Source of the DNA: Promethearchaeota archaeon
Lineage (GTDB): Archaea; Asgardarchaeota; Lokiarchaeia; Sigyniarchaeales; SOKP01
DNA length: 64,000 nt
Assembly: GCA_016840085.1 (NCBI GenBank)
Contig: JAEOTA010000022.1
Location: forward strand, 1-64,000
Direction: 5' to 3'
The first letter of the stretch is position 1, and every line of letters begins with the position of its first letter. Both the position numbers and the translations under genes were made by a program. The notes under the pieces were generated by a model that saw only the letters and a program-made list of their open reading frames with translations, made no database searches and had not been told where the DNA came from. This document shows positions 18,603 through 27,485 of this stretch, in pieces.

Positions 18603-20279
18603 ATGTCTCAAAAATCCATAAAATTAAATAACATTCAACTTAGAAATTTCATCGAAGAATTAAAAAAATTAGATATTACGCCTAAGAAATTTCCGGGAAA
18701 TACAGATTCTGAATTAATTCGATTCAAACAGAATGAAAGATTTTTTGTAGTCTATAAAAATGGAACTATACTTAAAAAACCTGATTTTCTTATTGATAAA
18801 TTAATTGAGAGAATTATTTCTGATACTTTAAATGAATTATATCAAGATTTTGATTTGATTATTGGATCTGATGAAGTTGGTAAAGGAGAATGGTATGGAC
18901 CTTTAATAACAGTGGCAGCTTGTATAAAAAAAGAAGATATATTAAAATTTCAAAAAATAGGAATAAGAGACAGTAAAAATTTAAAGAAAAATCAAATTAT
19001 TTCTATTTTTAATGAATCTAATAAATTAAAATTTCAAAGACATTCTGTTACAATTAATCCTCAAAGGTTGAATGAATTATGGAGGGATTTCATTGAGAAT
19101 AATCAAAACTATAATGATCTTATTGCGTGGCAACATCAACGCGCAATTTTAGACTTATTAAAAAAAATAGACATTTCAAAAAGAATTTTAATAGTAATCG
19201 ATAAATTTGATTTAGAAAAAGTAGATAAAAGATTAAAAGATTTGCAAAAGAAGGATAATATTAAAATTCTTCAACTTTCTAAAGGAGAAAGCCATATTCC
19301 AGTAGCTTTAGCAAGTATTATTGCTAAGAATATGTGGTATGAAAAGATTGAAGATATCAATAACAAGTTTAATATATCATTACCAAAAGCTTCCATTGAT
19401 GAAATTGAACCTCAGATAGTTCACCAGATTGGAAAATTATTTTTCAAAAATGTTAGGAAAGTTGTAAATGCATTTTTTTTAAAAAAAAATCTGGAAAATC
19501 TATTATTAACCGAAATAGGAAGAATTGAACTATTCGATAAAAATATTAGAGATATAGTTTTAGAGATTTTCAAAAATGATAAGAAAATCTATAATTATTT
19601 GATTTCAGCTTATAAATTTGACTTTAAAACTAATCAAGTTCAAAGAGAAACATTAAATTCAAAAGACTTTATCAAGGTTATTGAAAACGAGGAACTATCT
19701 AAAAATGAAATAAAATCTTTAAAAGAAAGAGATCCTGATTTTTTAATTAAAAGATTTATACTACATCAATTAAATCAAAAACTAGATGAATTAGATAATA
19801 TTGATTTTAAGTATTGTATTAAACCAGTAAAAAGAATAGCTAAAACCATATCCGCTTTTTGTAATAGATATATTTTAACAAGAACTGATTCATTTATAGT
19901 ATTTGGAGTTAAAGACATAAAAGATATGCCTGATGGTTTTTCAGTTAAAGATAGGATTTTAAATTTAGATAATATGCTTAAAGAATCTAAACTCGCAACA
20001 CCAGAACAATTTCAACTCAAACTTAATGATATTGTTGAAAAACATTTAAAACCTAACCCTGACACATGTTATTCAATTAAAAGTTTAAATTTAAAGGATT
20101 ATGGTCCTTTTAAAGAGGATTGTGAAATTATCATTATTAGTATTAAAAATTTTAATTTAGATAGTCCAATCCATTTTGAGGGTAATGTTTATATTCGTAA
20201 AAATGGAGAAGATAAAATCGCTGCTCATGAAGAAATTGAGCAACTAATGAAAAATATTCATCAATTAAAAGAAAAATAA
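18603..20279 (+). CDS. RNase HIII-like nuclease fused to a Schlafen-type AlbA_2 domain
   Basis: About 558 residues. Residues 1-70 look like the TBP-like N-terminal domain of RNase HIII. The nuclease core follows with the type-2 RNase H signature IIGSDEVGKGEWYGP (catalytic Asp90, Glu91), IRDSKNL with the third acidic residue, VIDKFD, and SKGESHIPVALASIIAK. RNase HII/HIII cut the RNA of RNA-DNA hybrids. The C-terminal 200 residues carry the AlbA_2/Schlafen pattern: KRIAKTISAFCNR, FIVFGVKD, a long loop, and VYIRKNGEDKIA (compare the usual AfaNt-GG-iiiGV and yyvR-g). The ATG at 18603 has AAAAGG upstream; a TTG six codons earlier is less likely. RNase HIII is mainly bacterial and is normally not fused, which points to a conflict-system role, supported by the NLR-like gene that follows 250 bases later. 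Confidence 0.8.
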   Translation: MSQKSIKLNNIQLRNFIEELKKLDITPKKFPGNTDSELIRFKQNERFFVVYKNGTILKKPDFLIDKLIERIISDTLNELYQDFDLIIGSDEVGKGEWYGPLITVAACIKKEDILKFQKIGIRDSKNLKKNQIISIFNESNKLKFQRHSVTINPQRLNELWRDFIENNQNYNDLIAWQHQRAILDLLKKIDISKRILIVIDKFDLEKVDKRLKDLQKKDNIKILQLSKGESHIPVALASIIAKNMWYEKIEDINNKFNISLPKASIDEIEPQIVHQIGKLFFKNVRKVVNAFFLKKNLENLLLTEIGRIELFDKNIRDIVLEIFKNDKKIYNYLISAYKFDFKTNQVQRETLNSKDFIKVIENEELSKNEIKSLKERDPDFLIKRFILHQLNQKLDELDNIDFKYCIKPVKRIAKTISAFCNRYILTRTDSFIVFGVKDIKDMPDGFSVKDRILNLDNMLKESKLATPEQFQLKLNDIVEKHLKPNPDTCYSIKSLNLKDYGPFKEDCEIIIISIKNFNLDSPIHFEGNVYIRKNGEDKIAAHEEIEQLMKNIHQLKEK

Positions 20280-20532
20280 TCTCAAAACTTTCATTCCTAT
20301 ATTCAAATTTTATTTTGTTTAAAAGAAATGAAGGAATTAATTTTTTTAATTAAAGTATCATCTTGAATTAACATAAACATAAATATGCAATTTAATCATT
20401 ATATCATATAATTTGTTAGAAATAGACAAAAATAGAATTAGAATTTTTTAACAATCAATAAATTATGGTCTATCTCATTCAAAAAAATGAATGAAGACAA
20501 AAAGAATTGGGTGATTTCATATTAGAACTGAA

Positions 20533-23301
20533 ATGGAGGTTCTCCGGAAATATGGTTACGACATTCTAGTTAATCATTTTGAACCTTTTTTAAGAAATTT
20601 CATAGTAAACATTGTATTATTAAAAAATTATAAGGATAATTGGAAAAAACAAATCCCAAAGCATATTGTAAGACGTTTAATTAAAGAAAGAAAGATAAAT
20701 TTTTCTAAAGTAAAGATTCATGAATTTTTTCAACAATTATTCTTCTCAGATTTAAAGAGTATTCTTATTTTTAGCGAAAATTATGAAAAATCAGAAGATC
20801 TTATAAAGGATTTGGAGAAAAATATGTTCATTTTATTAATGAATGAGTTAAATCGAATTAGACGTAAAGTTGCTCACGTTAAAGAAAATTTTTCTCAAAT
20901 AGATTTGGATAATATTAAAAATGACATTCGGAGTATATGTCGTGGTAAAGCGAGTGTTTCAATGATAGTTTTTATAGATAATGAAAAATATATTGAAAAT
21001 GTAAATTTAAAGTCAATAAAAATTGTGGATCAAGGAGATAAATGTAAGAATAATTTACCTGCTGCAGATTATGATTTAGATGGTGGTTTTGTTGGCAGGA
21101 ATAAAGAAATTAATGAAATTATCGAAAAAATTTACTCTGATTTAGATAGAATCATTACAATTAATGGTGCTGGTGGAGTAGGAAAAACTGCTTTAGCCTT
21201 AGAACTTACTAAATCGATATTAGATGATCCAGATAATCCTTTTGAGGCTATTATTTGGTTTAGTGCGAAAGAGGAGCGATTAACCGAAATTGAAATTGTT
21301 CCTATTGAACCTGACATTAAAGATTTAGAACAGTTAATAAATGACATTTTAGAAATAATTGATAAAAATGCATTTGAAAATTACCAACAAGTGAATGTTC
21401 CAATTGAATACTGTGTTGAGTTTTTATATAAAAGATTTCGAGAGCACAAATATTTGCTTATAATAGATAATCTTGAGACTATCCTAGAAAAAGAACATTT
21501 AATTAGATTTATTGAAGATGTGCCATGCAAAGTGCTAATAACAAGTCGAATGGGATTAGGAAGGCTTGAAAGACCAGTTACTTTAAAAGAGCTTGATGAA
21601 TCTGATGCATTATTATTATTTAAATATGTAGTAAAGGCCAGAGATATTCAGGATTTAATTAATTTAAACGATAAAAAAATTGTTAAATTAGTTAATAAAG
21701 TGAAAAGATATCCTTTAGCAATAAAGTGGTCGATTGGAAAATATCTTTTAGGTCAAAAAGTTGAAGAAGCATTTCCAAATAATTTACCAGGTGATAGTCT
21801 TATTGCCAAATTCAGTTTTGAACACATTTTCTCACTATTATCCGAAAATGACAAATTAGTACTTTATAGCATCATTGTGTGGAATGAATCTGTTTCTAAA
21901 GAAATGTTGAGATATCTCACAGAGTTGGATGATGAAGATTTAGATACAGCTATAAGAAATTTAATGTTAACGTCTTTCATTTATCTTGTTGATTTTAATA
22001 CAAAATATGCTATTTTAAGTCTTACAAGTGGATTTATAAATATAAAGTTAGACGAAAATAAAAAAATACGAGTAATACTCCAGAATAGAAAATATTATTT
22101 ATCAAAATTAATTGAAGGAGAAGAAAAACTAAGATCAAGTCGATATTCGCTAATAGATTCATTGGGTATAAAAACTCCTGAAGAAAAAATTGCATTTGAT
22201 TATATAAAAAAAGCAAAAGAGTTTTTCTTAATTAAGAATAATCTAAATGAATCTGAGAAATTATTTGAAACTGCTGTTAGCATTTCACCTGATTTGGGAT
22301 ATGTTTATGAAGAATTTTCCAAATTTGAGTTTTATAGAAAAAAAGATCATAATAAAGCAATTCAACTAGCAAAAAAGAGTATAGAAGTTGAACCTGAAAA
22401 TTTTCATCTTTGGCTTAATTATGGAATTATGCTAAGAAAGACTAATCAAGTAAAAGAAGCTATATTAATCTTAAAAAAAGCCTTAGAATTAAACCCAAAA
22501 TATATAACTACGGCATATCAACTAGCTCGGGCTTATACTTTTATAGGTGATTATAAAAAAGCAGATGAGTTATTAGAACAAGCACAAAACAAATCTAAAC
22601 TTCGCAATCAGAGACTTTATATTATCTCGTCAACAATAAGAATAGATAACTATATACGATGGGCTAAAGAACATTTATTTAATAAGAATTATGATAAAGC
22701 AATTAATTTATTGAATTACGCAGAAGGGTATGCTAATGATATCATCAATATTGATCCTAACGATGATTATATTCATTATTTTACAAGAGAATTACATTAT
22801 ACGTATGGCTTAATATATGAAACTAAAGGTGAATCTGATAATGCATTAAAATCCTTTGAAAATGCCGTGGCGGAAATTGCTAATAAGAGGGATATCGGAA
22901 ATCGTAAAAATCTTTTCGCAAGATCTTTCTATCGAATTGCAAAATTAAAAGAAAAAATAGGAGTTTTCAATATTCAAGAAATAATCGATTTTATTGATAA
23001 AGGATTAGCTGATTGTAAAAAGGATTCAAAAATATATAAAAAATTAAAAAAATTTAAAGTTCAAACTTTTAAATTAGATAAAGAACGTCTAATTGGAAAG
23101 ATTATTTATTTTAATCCAGATGAAGCATATGGTTTTATTAAAAGTAAAGAAGAAGAATATTTTTTTCATATAAGTGATTTTATAGAAAGGATTAATTCAA
23201 GTAGTTTAATTGATTCGAAAGGAAAAAAAGTTTCATTTAACGTTTTGAAGAAGCATGAGAATGGTAAAAAAGATATTGCTGTAAAAATTGATTTAATTTA
23301 A
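20533..23301 (+). CDS. NLR-like protein: HEPN (Swt1-type) - NB-ARC ATPase - TPR - cold-shock domain
   Basis: A 922-residue multidomain protein. The N-terminal 150 residues resemble Swt1-type HEPN domains (YDILVNHFEPFLRNFIV), with the RNase motif Arg110-x4-His115 in RIRRKVAH. A STAND/NB-ARC ATPase follows: FVGRNKEI, Walker A GAGGVGKT at residues 212-219, Walker B YLLIIDNLE, sensor KVLITSRMG, and a winged-helix-like region with RYPLAIKW. From about residue 560 to 800 there are TPR repeats (YEEFSKFEFYRKKDHNKAIQ; NYGIMLRKTNQVKEAILIL). The last 70 residues are a clear cold-shock domain (IGKIIYFNPDEAYGFI, FFHISDF). The layout is that of an NLR-type immune sensor: ligand binding by TPR/CSD, ATP-driven oligomerisation, RNA cleavage by HEPN. 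Known family parts; the pairing with the RNase HIII fusion upstream is unfamiliar to me. Confidence 0.9.
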   Translation: MEVLRKYGYDILVNHFEPFLRNFIVNIVLLKNYKDNWKKQIPKHIVRRLIKERKINFSKVKIHEFFQQLFFSDLKSILIFSENYEKSEDLIKDLEKNMFILLMNELNRIRRKVAHVKENFSQIDLDNIKNDIRSICRGKASVSMIVFIDNEKYIENVNLKSIKIVDQGDKCKNNLPAADYDLDGGFVGRNKEINEIIEKIYSDLDRIITINGAGGVGKTALALELTKSILDDPDNPFEAIIWFSAKEERLTEIEIVPIEPDIKDLEQLINDILEIIDKNAFENYQQVNVPIEYCVEFLYKRFREHKYLLIIDNLETILEKEHLIRFIEDVPCKVLITSRMGLGRLERPVTLKELDESDALLLFKYVVKARDIQDLINLNDKKIVKLVNKVKRYPLAIKWSIGKYLLGQKVEEAFPNNLPGDSLIAKFSFEHIFSLLSENDKLVLYSIIVWNESVSKEMLRYLTELDDEDLDTAIRNLMLTSFIYLVDFNTKYAILSLTSGFINIKLDENKKIRVILQNRKYYLSKLIEGEEKLRSSRYSLIDSLGIKTPEEKIAFDYIKKAKEFFLIKNNLNESEKLFETAVSISPDLGYVYEEFSKFEFYRKKDHNKAIQLAKKSIEVEPENFHLWLNYGIMLRKTNQVKEAILILKKALELNPKYITTAYQLARAYTFIGDYKKADELLEQAQNKSKLRNQRLYIISSTIRIDNYIRWAKEHLFNKNYDKAINLLNYAEGYANDIINIDPNDDYIHYFTRELHYTYGLIYETKGESDNALKSFENAVAEIANKRDIGNRKNLFARSFYRIAKLKEKIGVFNIQEIIDFIDKGLADCKKDSKIYKKLKKFKVQTFKLDKERLIGKIIYFNPDEAYGFIKSKEEEYFFHISDFIERINSSSLIDSKGKKVSFNVLKKHENGKKDIAVKIDLI

Positions 23302-23346
23302 TTATCGAGTAATATATGCATTCTCATTAAATATATTTTCTATATC

Positions 23347-23406
23347 TATTCTAATAAGTATACAAGTAGGTCTACAGGATTTTATCGAAATGTGAAAAAA
23401 ATTATG
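23347..23406. repeat. Intergenic repeat B, copy 2
   Basis: Counterpart of 1352-1413, starting 45 bases after the stop of the NLR-like gene and between two convergent genes. It is non-coding. Confidence 0.6.
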
Positions 23407-23557
23407 CCTTGAGCTTTTTCCTCTACGTATTTTGATTAGACCGACTTTTATTTTAGGTATAAATATGTATATGTATCAATATTAATTTCCCAAGAAAAAT
23501 TCTAAAAAATAAGATATATGTATATTCTTGATATAGATATATTTGATAAAGATTGAA

Positions 23558-24385
23558 TTAAAATCTTGAAACATGTCGCGTTGAGATTTTTGGGTATTTC
23601 TTCTTTAGAATCTGAGATATTTCCTCTGAAAAATCGTATACTAATTGAAATAGATTTTCTTCATTAACTATTATTCCCAATTTATCTCTATATTTTACAA
23701 TTTTCTCCTCATCTTCTTTTTCGATTTGTGAAGGTAAATTCTCCAAATTGGAAAGAATTAAATCTAAATAAACAAAATCGCTAATAGCTTTTCTATCGTG
23801 GAATATTTCAATATTATATTTCTTACCTAAATTAATAATTTCATTCTTTAAACCAATATTAATGTTAATTGGGTCTATAGATTTGTCAAAATAGATGTAA
23901 ATAGTTTTATTTTGATCATTAAAGCCCCAATGTTCATTTAAATTCAGCCCCCTATGAGTAATCATTTTATCCCTGACATATTTTATCCTCAATTTAATCT
24001 TTCTTTCATATTTGAATATAAATTCTTTATATAAATTAAACCAAGAATCAGTATAAGGAGTTGTTTTTAAGCTTTTAACATGATCTTTAAAAGATCTTGA
24101 TTTTAAATTGTAATTAGATAAAAAAATTTGATTAATATATCTTATAAAATAATCGATATAGATTTTAGCAAATAGATATAAGGTTTTAATATCCAAAACA
24201 ATTGTTTCTAAATTAAAAGGAATGAATTTCCCCGTTCCAGAATATTTTGCTTCAATTTCCTTATTTTCTTTGATTCTGGTCAATAAAATTCGAAAGTAAG
24301 TAATAATTTGAATTAATACTCCTGCAGATTGAGATGCTTTTATATTATCGATTAATATTGGAATAGAAAACTCAAATTTACTCAT
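23558..24385 (-). CDS. HEPN-like protein, full-length paralogue of the 3.3-kb gene
   Basis: A 275-residue soluble, helical protein with the block VRDKMITHRG, in which Arg138-x5-His144 fits the HEPN RNase motif, followed by NEHWGF and a region FVYLDLILSNLENLP. The protein at 3283-4029 shares these blocks and the spacing, but is missing about 60 N-terminal residues. ATG at 24385 has an AAGGAGAT ribosome site just upstream. Convergent with the NLR-like gene and divergent from the EVE gene. The family is not one I can name; Cthe_2314-type or abortive-infection-type HEPN proteins are the closest in pattern. Confidence 0.7.
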   Translation of the reverse strand: MSKFEFSIPILIDNIKASQSAGVLIQIITYFRILLTRIKENKEIEAKYSGTGKFIPFNLETIVLDIKTLYLFAKIYIDYFIRYINQIFLSNYNLKSRSFKDHVKSLKTTPYTDSWFNLYKEFIFKYERKIKLRIKYVRDKMITHRGLNLNEHWGFNDQNKTIYIYFDKSIDPININIGLKNEIINLGKKYNIEIFHDRKAISDFVYLDLILSNLENLPSQIEKEDEEKIVKYRDKLGIIVNEENLFQLVYDFSEEISQILKKKYPKISTRHVSRF

Positions 24386-24428
24386 TCTATCTCCTTAACT
24401 AATTCTAATTTTTATAAATAAATTTTCT

Positions 24429-24550
24429 AATTATTAATTCACTAAGAAAATCTAATAAAAACATAGAAAATTGAATATAAATATAATGGCAGATATATCT
24501 ATTGTGAAATCATAAATATGACTCAAAAAGAATTAGACAAATGGACAGGT
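24429..24550 (+). repeat. 122-bp direct repeat C, left copy (hsdM promoter and first codons)
   Basis: Same length as 27364-27485 with about ten substitutions and no indels. It includes the promoter region, the ATG and the first eleven codons of hsdM (M-T/A-QKELDKWTG). The two copies bracket the EVE + HEPN gene pair. Confidence 0.92.
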
Positions 24551-24562
24551 GAAAAGTGTTAA
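24518..24562 (+). pseudogene. Truncated 5' end of hsdM (14 codons)
   Basis: Reads MTQKELDKWTGEKC and stops at TAA. The first eleven codons equal those of the intact hsdM at 27453 except A2T; similarity ends right after the glycine codon. It is the left-behind or duplicated head of hsdM created when the EVE + HEPN pair entered. Translation of the 14-mer as a leader peptide is possible. Confidence 0.85.
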
Positions 24563-24619
24563 GGTTGATTGTATTTTGTTATTTATTAAAAAAAAATATG
24601 TATGTTAAGGATTATTAAA

Positions 24620-25657
24620 ATGAAAAATTGGATTATTATTCATCATTTTTCAAGTTATCTTGAGCATAATGATTTAATTGGTATTCCTGCTAGGTTAGAT
24701 AAAGAAGCTAATGAATTAGTTCCAAAATATTCTGCAGCTGAAGAAATTCAAAATGGAGATCAATTTGCTTATTATTGTCCAGCCCCCAAAAAAGTTGTGA
24801 TCGGATTATTTGAGATAATTGATGGACCAGGAATATTTGCTGATGATTGGAATGATAGCATTCATTTTAGGATAAAACCAATTCTACCAGTAGACTTAGA
24901 TACTAACAGTGTACCTTACCATGATTTAGTAAATAACTTGAACTACTTTAAAGATAATGAAGGAAAAGTGTTAATTGGTCCTTCAGCCTCATTCAAATTA
25001 AAAGGAACGATAAAATCTATTGATAATGAAGACTTCAATAAGATCTTAAAGCTATATAAGAAAACTGAAATTATCCCTCAACCAGAAGATTCACTACATA
25101 TCAATATGATTAAAACAAGTCATCTCCAAGCTAACCAATTTCAATGTTATAGCTTTGTAGGCTCTCAAGAACGCAATCGAGTATATAATAATATCTCTGA
25201 TAATGAAGAGATATATGTTTCAGGTGCTACTATGGAAGATCTACCCTCGTGGTTATCTGACATAGGAAATCAATTAGGAACACAACAGCGCATACGTTAT
25301 ATTGATAATCTCTGGTTTTTTGAAGAATCACCCGGATTTTATGTACCATTTGCAGCAATTGAACATGAAAAAGATGCAAACTTAAGGGGTGTAATGGACC
25401 GTTTTACCGGGTTGAATAATACTTTAAATAGCAATAAGCACCTTAAAGAAATTAATCCATTATATTTTTTAGTCGCTAAAGATTCTACTCAAGCTTATTC
25501 CTATGAAAGGAAAATTAATGAACATGGAGAATGGAGACTTTTTAAAAGAGATCATAAGTTTTTCATCTTTTCAAAGCCTGAAATTGAAAATAGAACTCCA
25601 AAATACGTTCAAATCCTCACAGAGCACTTGAAATCGATACCGTATTATGAAGGATGA
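24620..25657 (+). CDS. EVE/PUA-like domain protein
   Basis: About 345 residues. The N-terminal 100 residues have the EVE-fold pattern: KNWIIIHHFSSYL, then EEIQNGDQFAYYCP, and KVVIGLFEIIDGPG with the D-D-W- block that follows. EVE domains bind modified bases in DNA or RNA and are found in anti-phage systems next to nucleases. The remaining 240 residues, including SHLQANQFQCYSF and IRYIDNLWFFEESPGFYVPF, may hold a second unrecognised domain. The ATG at 24620 has AAGGA eight bases upstream; an ATG six codons earlier is less well placed. It is followed after 27 bases by a HEPN-type gene, so the pair is one transcription unit inserted in front of hsdM. Confidence 0.7.
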   Translation: MKNWIIIHHFSSYLEHNDLIGIPARLDKEANELVPKYSAAEEIQNGDQFAYYCPAPKKVVIGLFEIIDGPGIFADDWNDSIHFRIKPILPVDLDTNSVPYHDLVNNLNYFKDNEGKVLIGPSASFKLKGTIKSIDNEDFNKILKLYKKTEIIPQPEDSLHINMIKTSHLQANQFQCYSFVGSQERNRVYNNISDNEEIYVSGATMEDLPSWLSDIGNQLGTQQRIRYIDNLWFFEESPGFYVPFAAIEHEKDANLRGVMDRFTGLNNTLNSNKHLKEINPLYFLVAKDSTQAYSYERKINEHGEWRLFKRDHKFFIFSKPEIENRTPKYVQILTEHLKSIPYYEG

Positions 25658-25684
25658 AAATTAAAATTTTTTATTTGTATATAG

Positions 25685-27307
25685 ATGATTGATAAAGAGA
25701 TTTTATTAACTGAAGCAGATCCTAAATTTAAGGAATTCATGATTTCTGTTTTAGAGGAATTCGATCGTATTAGAACAAATCTACCAGGAATAGAAATAGG
25801 AAATAATCCTATTTCTCCTCATAATGAATATGTCATCCCTCCAAATTTATTTAGTGATTTTGGACAATTTGATATAGAAGAGTTTAACCCAAACGTAATA
25901 AATCAATTGAATGAATTATTACTAATAGATGAATTTCCTCTTCATATTTACTTTGATTTAGATTTTTCATATTATGGAATAAAAATTGTAAATTTTTATG
26001 ATAAGCTATTTGAAGAAACTTTTCTCATCTATTTATTCTGGAATTCTACCCTGCCTTTAAAAATATTATCAATGATAAATGAATTGCGAATGAGTTTTAA
26101 GTTAAAAAAAATGCCAATTAATATTCTAATTCCTTTAAAAGGATTTTATTTGCCAAGTAGAAAGGAAGATAATAATCATATGAGCAAAATCTATAATATT
26201 CAATTAAAAAAAATAGATGAAGCTACTCAAGTAGCGCTTAAGAATATCTCAAATTATTCTATAATAAATTTTCATTATAATGATAATGAAAACAAGATCC
26301 AATTTGTTTTTGAAGGAATTAATAAACAATTCTCAGAATTTTGTATTAATGCTAAAGGAAACACTGACTTTAAGCTACAGGAGTATGATCCAAGATATTC
26401 CTATTCATACCTATGGAGATATATCGAAGAAGTTGCTCAATCGTTAACTTTGGAAGGTACTTTACTAAGATTTGGTCAACCTTTTTATAATTTCCCTTGG
26501 TGGATTTCTAGTGAAACAAAAATAAGATTCGATTTCCATTACCCCGAGTGGATGAGTAATAAATTTATGAATAAAAATAATTATTCTGGATTAGTACCCG
26601 ATACAGAATCCTTTTCTACAACATTTTTCCGTCAAATGAGAAAATATTATGAAAAAGGAAAGCAATTATGGGAAAAAGATTTTATTATTAATTATGGGGC
26701 TCCACTGAACTCAGAGATGGAGTTTTTAAATGAGCTTCATTCAGATTCAAAATTTATATCTAATCCCGATAGAATCGTGTATCTTTTTAGAAATTTAAAT
26801 GATAACAAATCCACTATTAATTTTAAAAAAGATTTCTTCATTCTTGATAGATTTTTGAAATTAAGCCAAAGAGAAAAAATAGAAGACATTATTTTAGATG
26901 TTTGTATAATTTTAGAAACATTGTTATTATACAATATCCAGGATGAACTTTCTTATCGATTAAAGTTAAATGTTTCAAGTTTACTAGCTGAAAATGTCGA
27001 AGAATTCGACTTTTATTTTAATTTTTTCTCAGAATTGTATAAATATCGTAGTGCGATAATACATGGAAATCCAAAATTAACAAGAGGTTATAAAAATTTT
27101 GTTGAAAATACATATCCAAATCTATTAGAGAAGCTGGATATAAATAACGAAATCTCTAAGAATTTTATAAATAAAACAATACAGTATGATATATTCAAAA
27201 AGATATGCATGGTGTTTAATAAGTTAATAGATTCAAATATAGATTACCGTAATGATTTTAAAACAGATGGTTTTCTAAAAATATTTCTTAAAAAAGAACC
27301 AATTTAA
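25685..27307 (+). CDS. ApeA-like protein with C-terminal HEPN domain
   Basis: A 540-residue protein. The first 380 residues are unrecognised and rich in beta-type segments with many aromatic residues. The C-terminal 160 residues are helical and end with LYKYRSAIIHGNPKL, in which Arg455-x4-His460 is the HEPN RNase motif in its most typical setting (YR-xIIHG, as in ApeA-like HEPN proteins). A sensor-plus-RNase role is therefore likely: the N-terminal part senses, the HEPN cuts RNA. Transcribed with the EVE gene and placed immediately before the second copy of repeat C and hsdM. Confidence 0.75.
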   Translation: MIDKEILLTEADPKFKEFMISVLEEFDRIRTNLPGIEIGNNPISPHNEYVIPPNLFSDFGQFDIEEFNPNVINQLNELLLIDEFPLHIYFDLDFSYYGIKIVNFYDKLFEETFLIYLFWNSTLPLKILSMINELRMSFKLKKMPINILIPLKGFYLPSRKEDNNHMSKIYNIQLKKIDEATQVALKNISNYSIINFHYNDNENKIQFVFEGINKQFSEFCINAKGNTDFKLQEYDPRYSYSYLWRYIEEVAQSLTLEGTLLRFGQPFYNFPWWISSETKIRFDFHYPEWMSNKFMNKNNYSGLVPDTESFSTTFFRQMRKYYEKGKQLWEKDFIINYGAPLNSEMEFLNELHSDSKFISNPDRIVYLFRNLNDNKSTINFKKDFFILDRFLKLSQREKIEDIILDVCIILETLLLYNIQDELSYRLKLNVSSLLAENVEEFDFYFNFFSELYKYRSAIIHGNPKLTRGYKNFVENTYPNLLEKLDINNEISKNFINKTIQYDIFKKICMVFNKLIDSNIDYRNDFKTDGFLKIFLKKEPI

Positions 27308-27363
27308 CTATAAGTTTTTTATATTCTTTCTTATAAAGAGCTTTATTTTTTTAATAATTTGGA

Positions 27364-27485
27364 AATTATTAATTCACTAAGAAAAGCTAATAAAAACATA
27401 GAAAATTGAATATAAATATAATGACTGATATATCTAGAGTGAGATCATAAACATGGCTCAAAAAGAATTAGACAAATGGACAGGT
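27364..27485 (+). repeat. 122-bp direct repeat C, right copy (active hsdM promoter)
   Basis: Right-hand copy of repeat C; it runs into the intact hsdM reading frame. See the left copy at 24429-24550. Confidence 0.92.
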
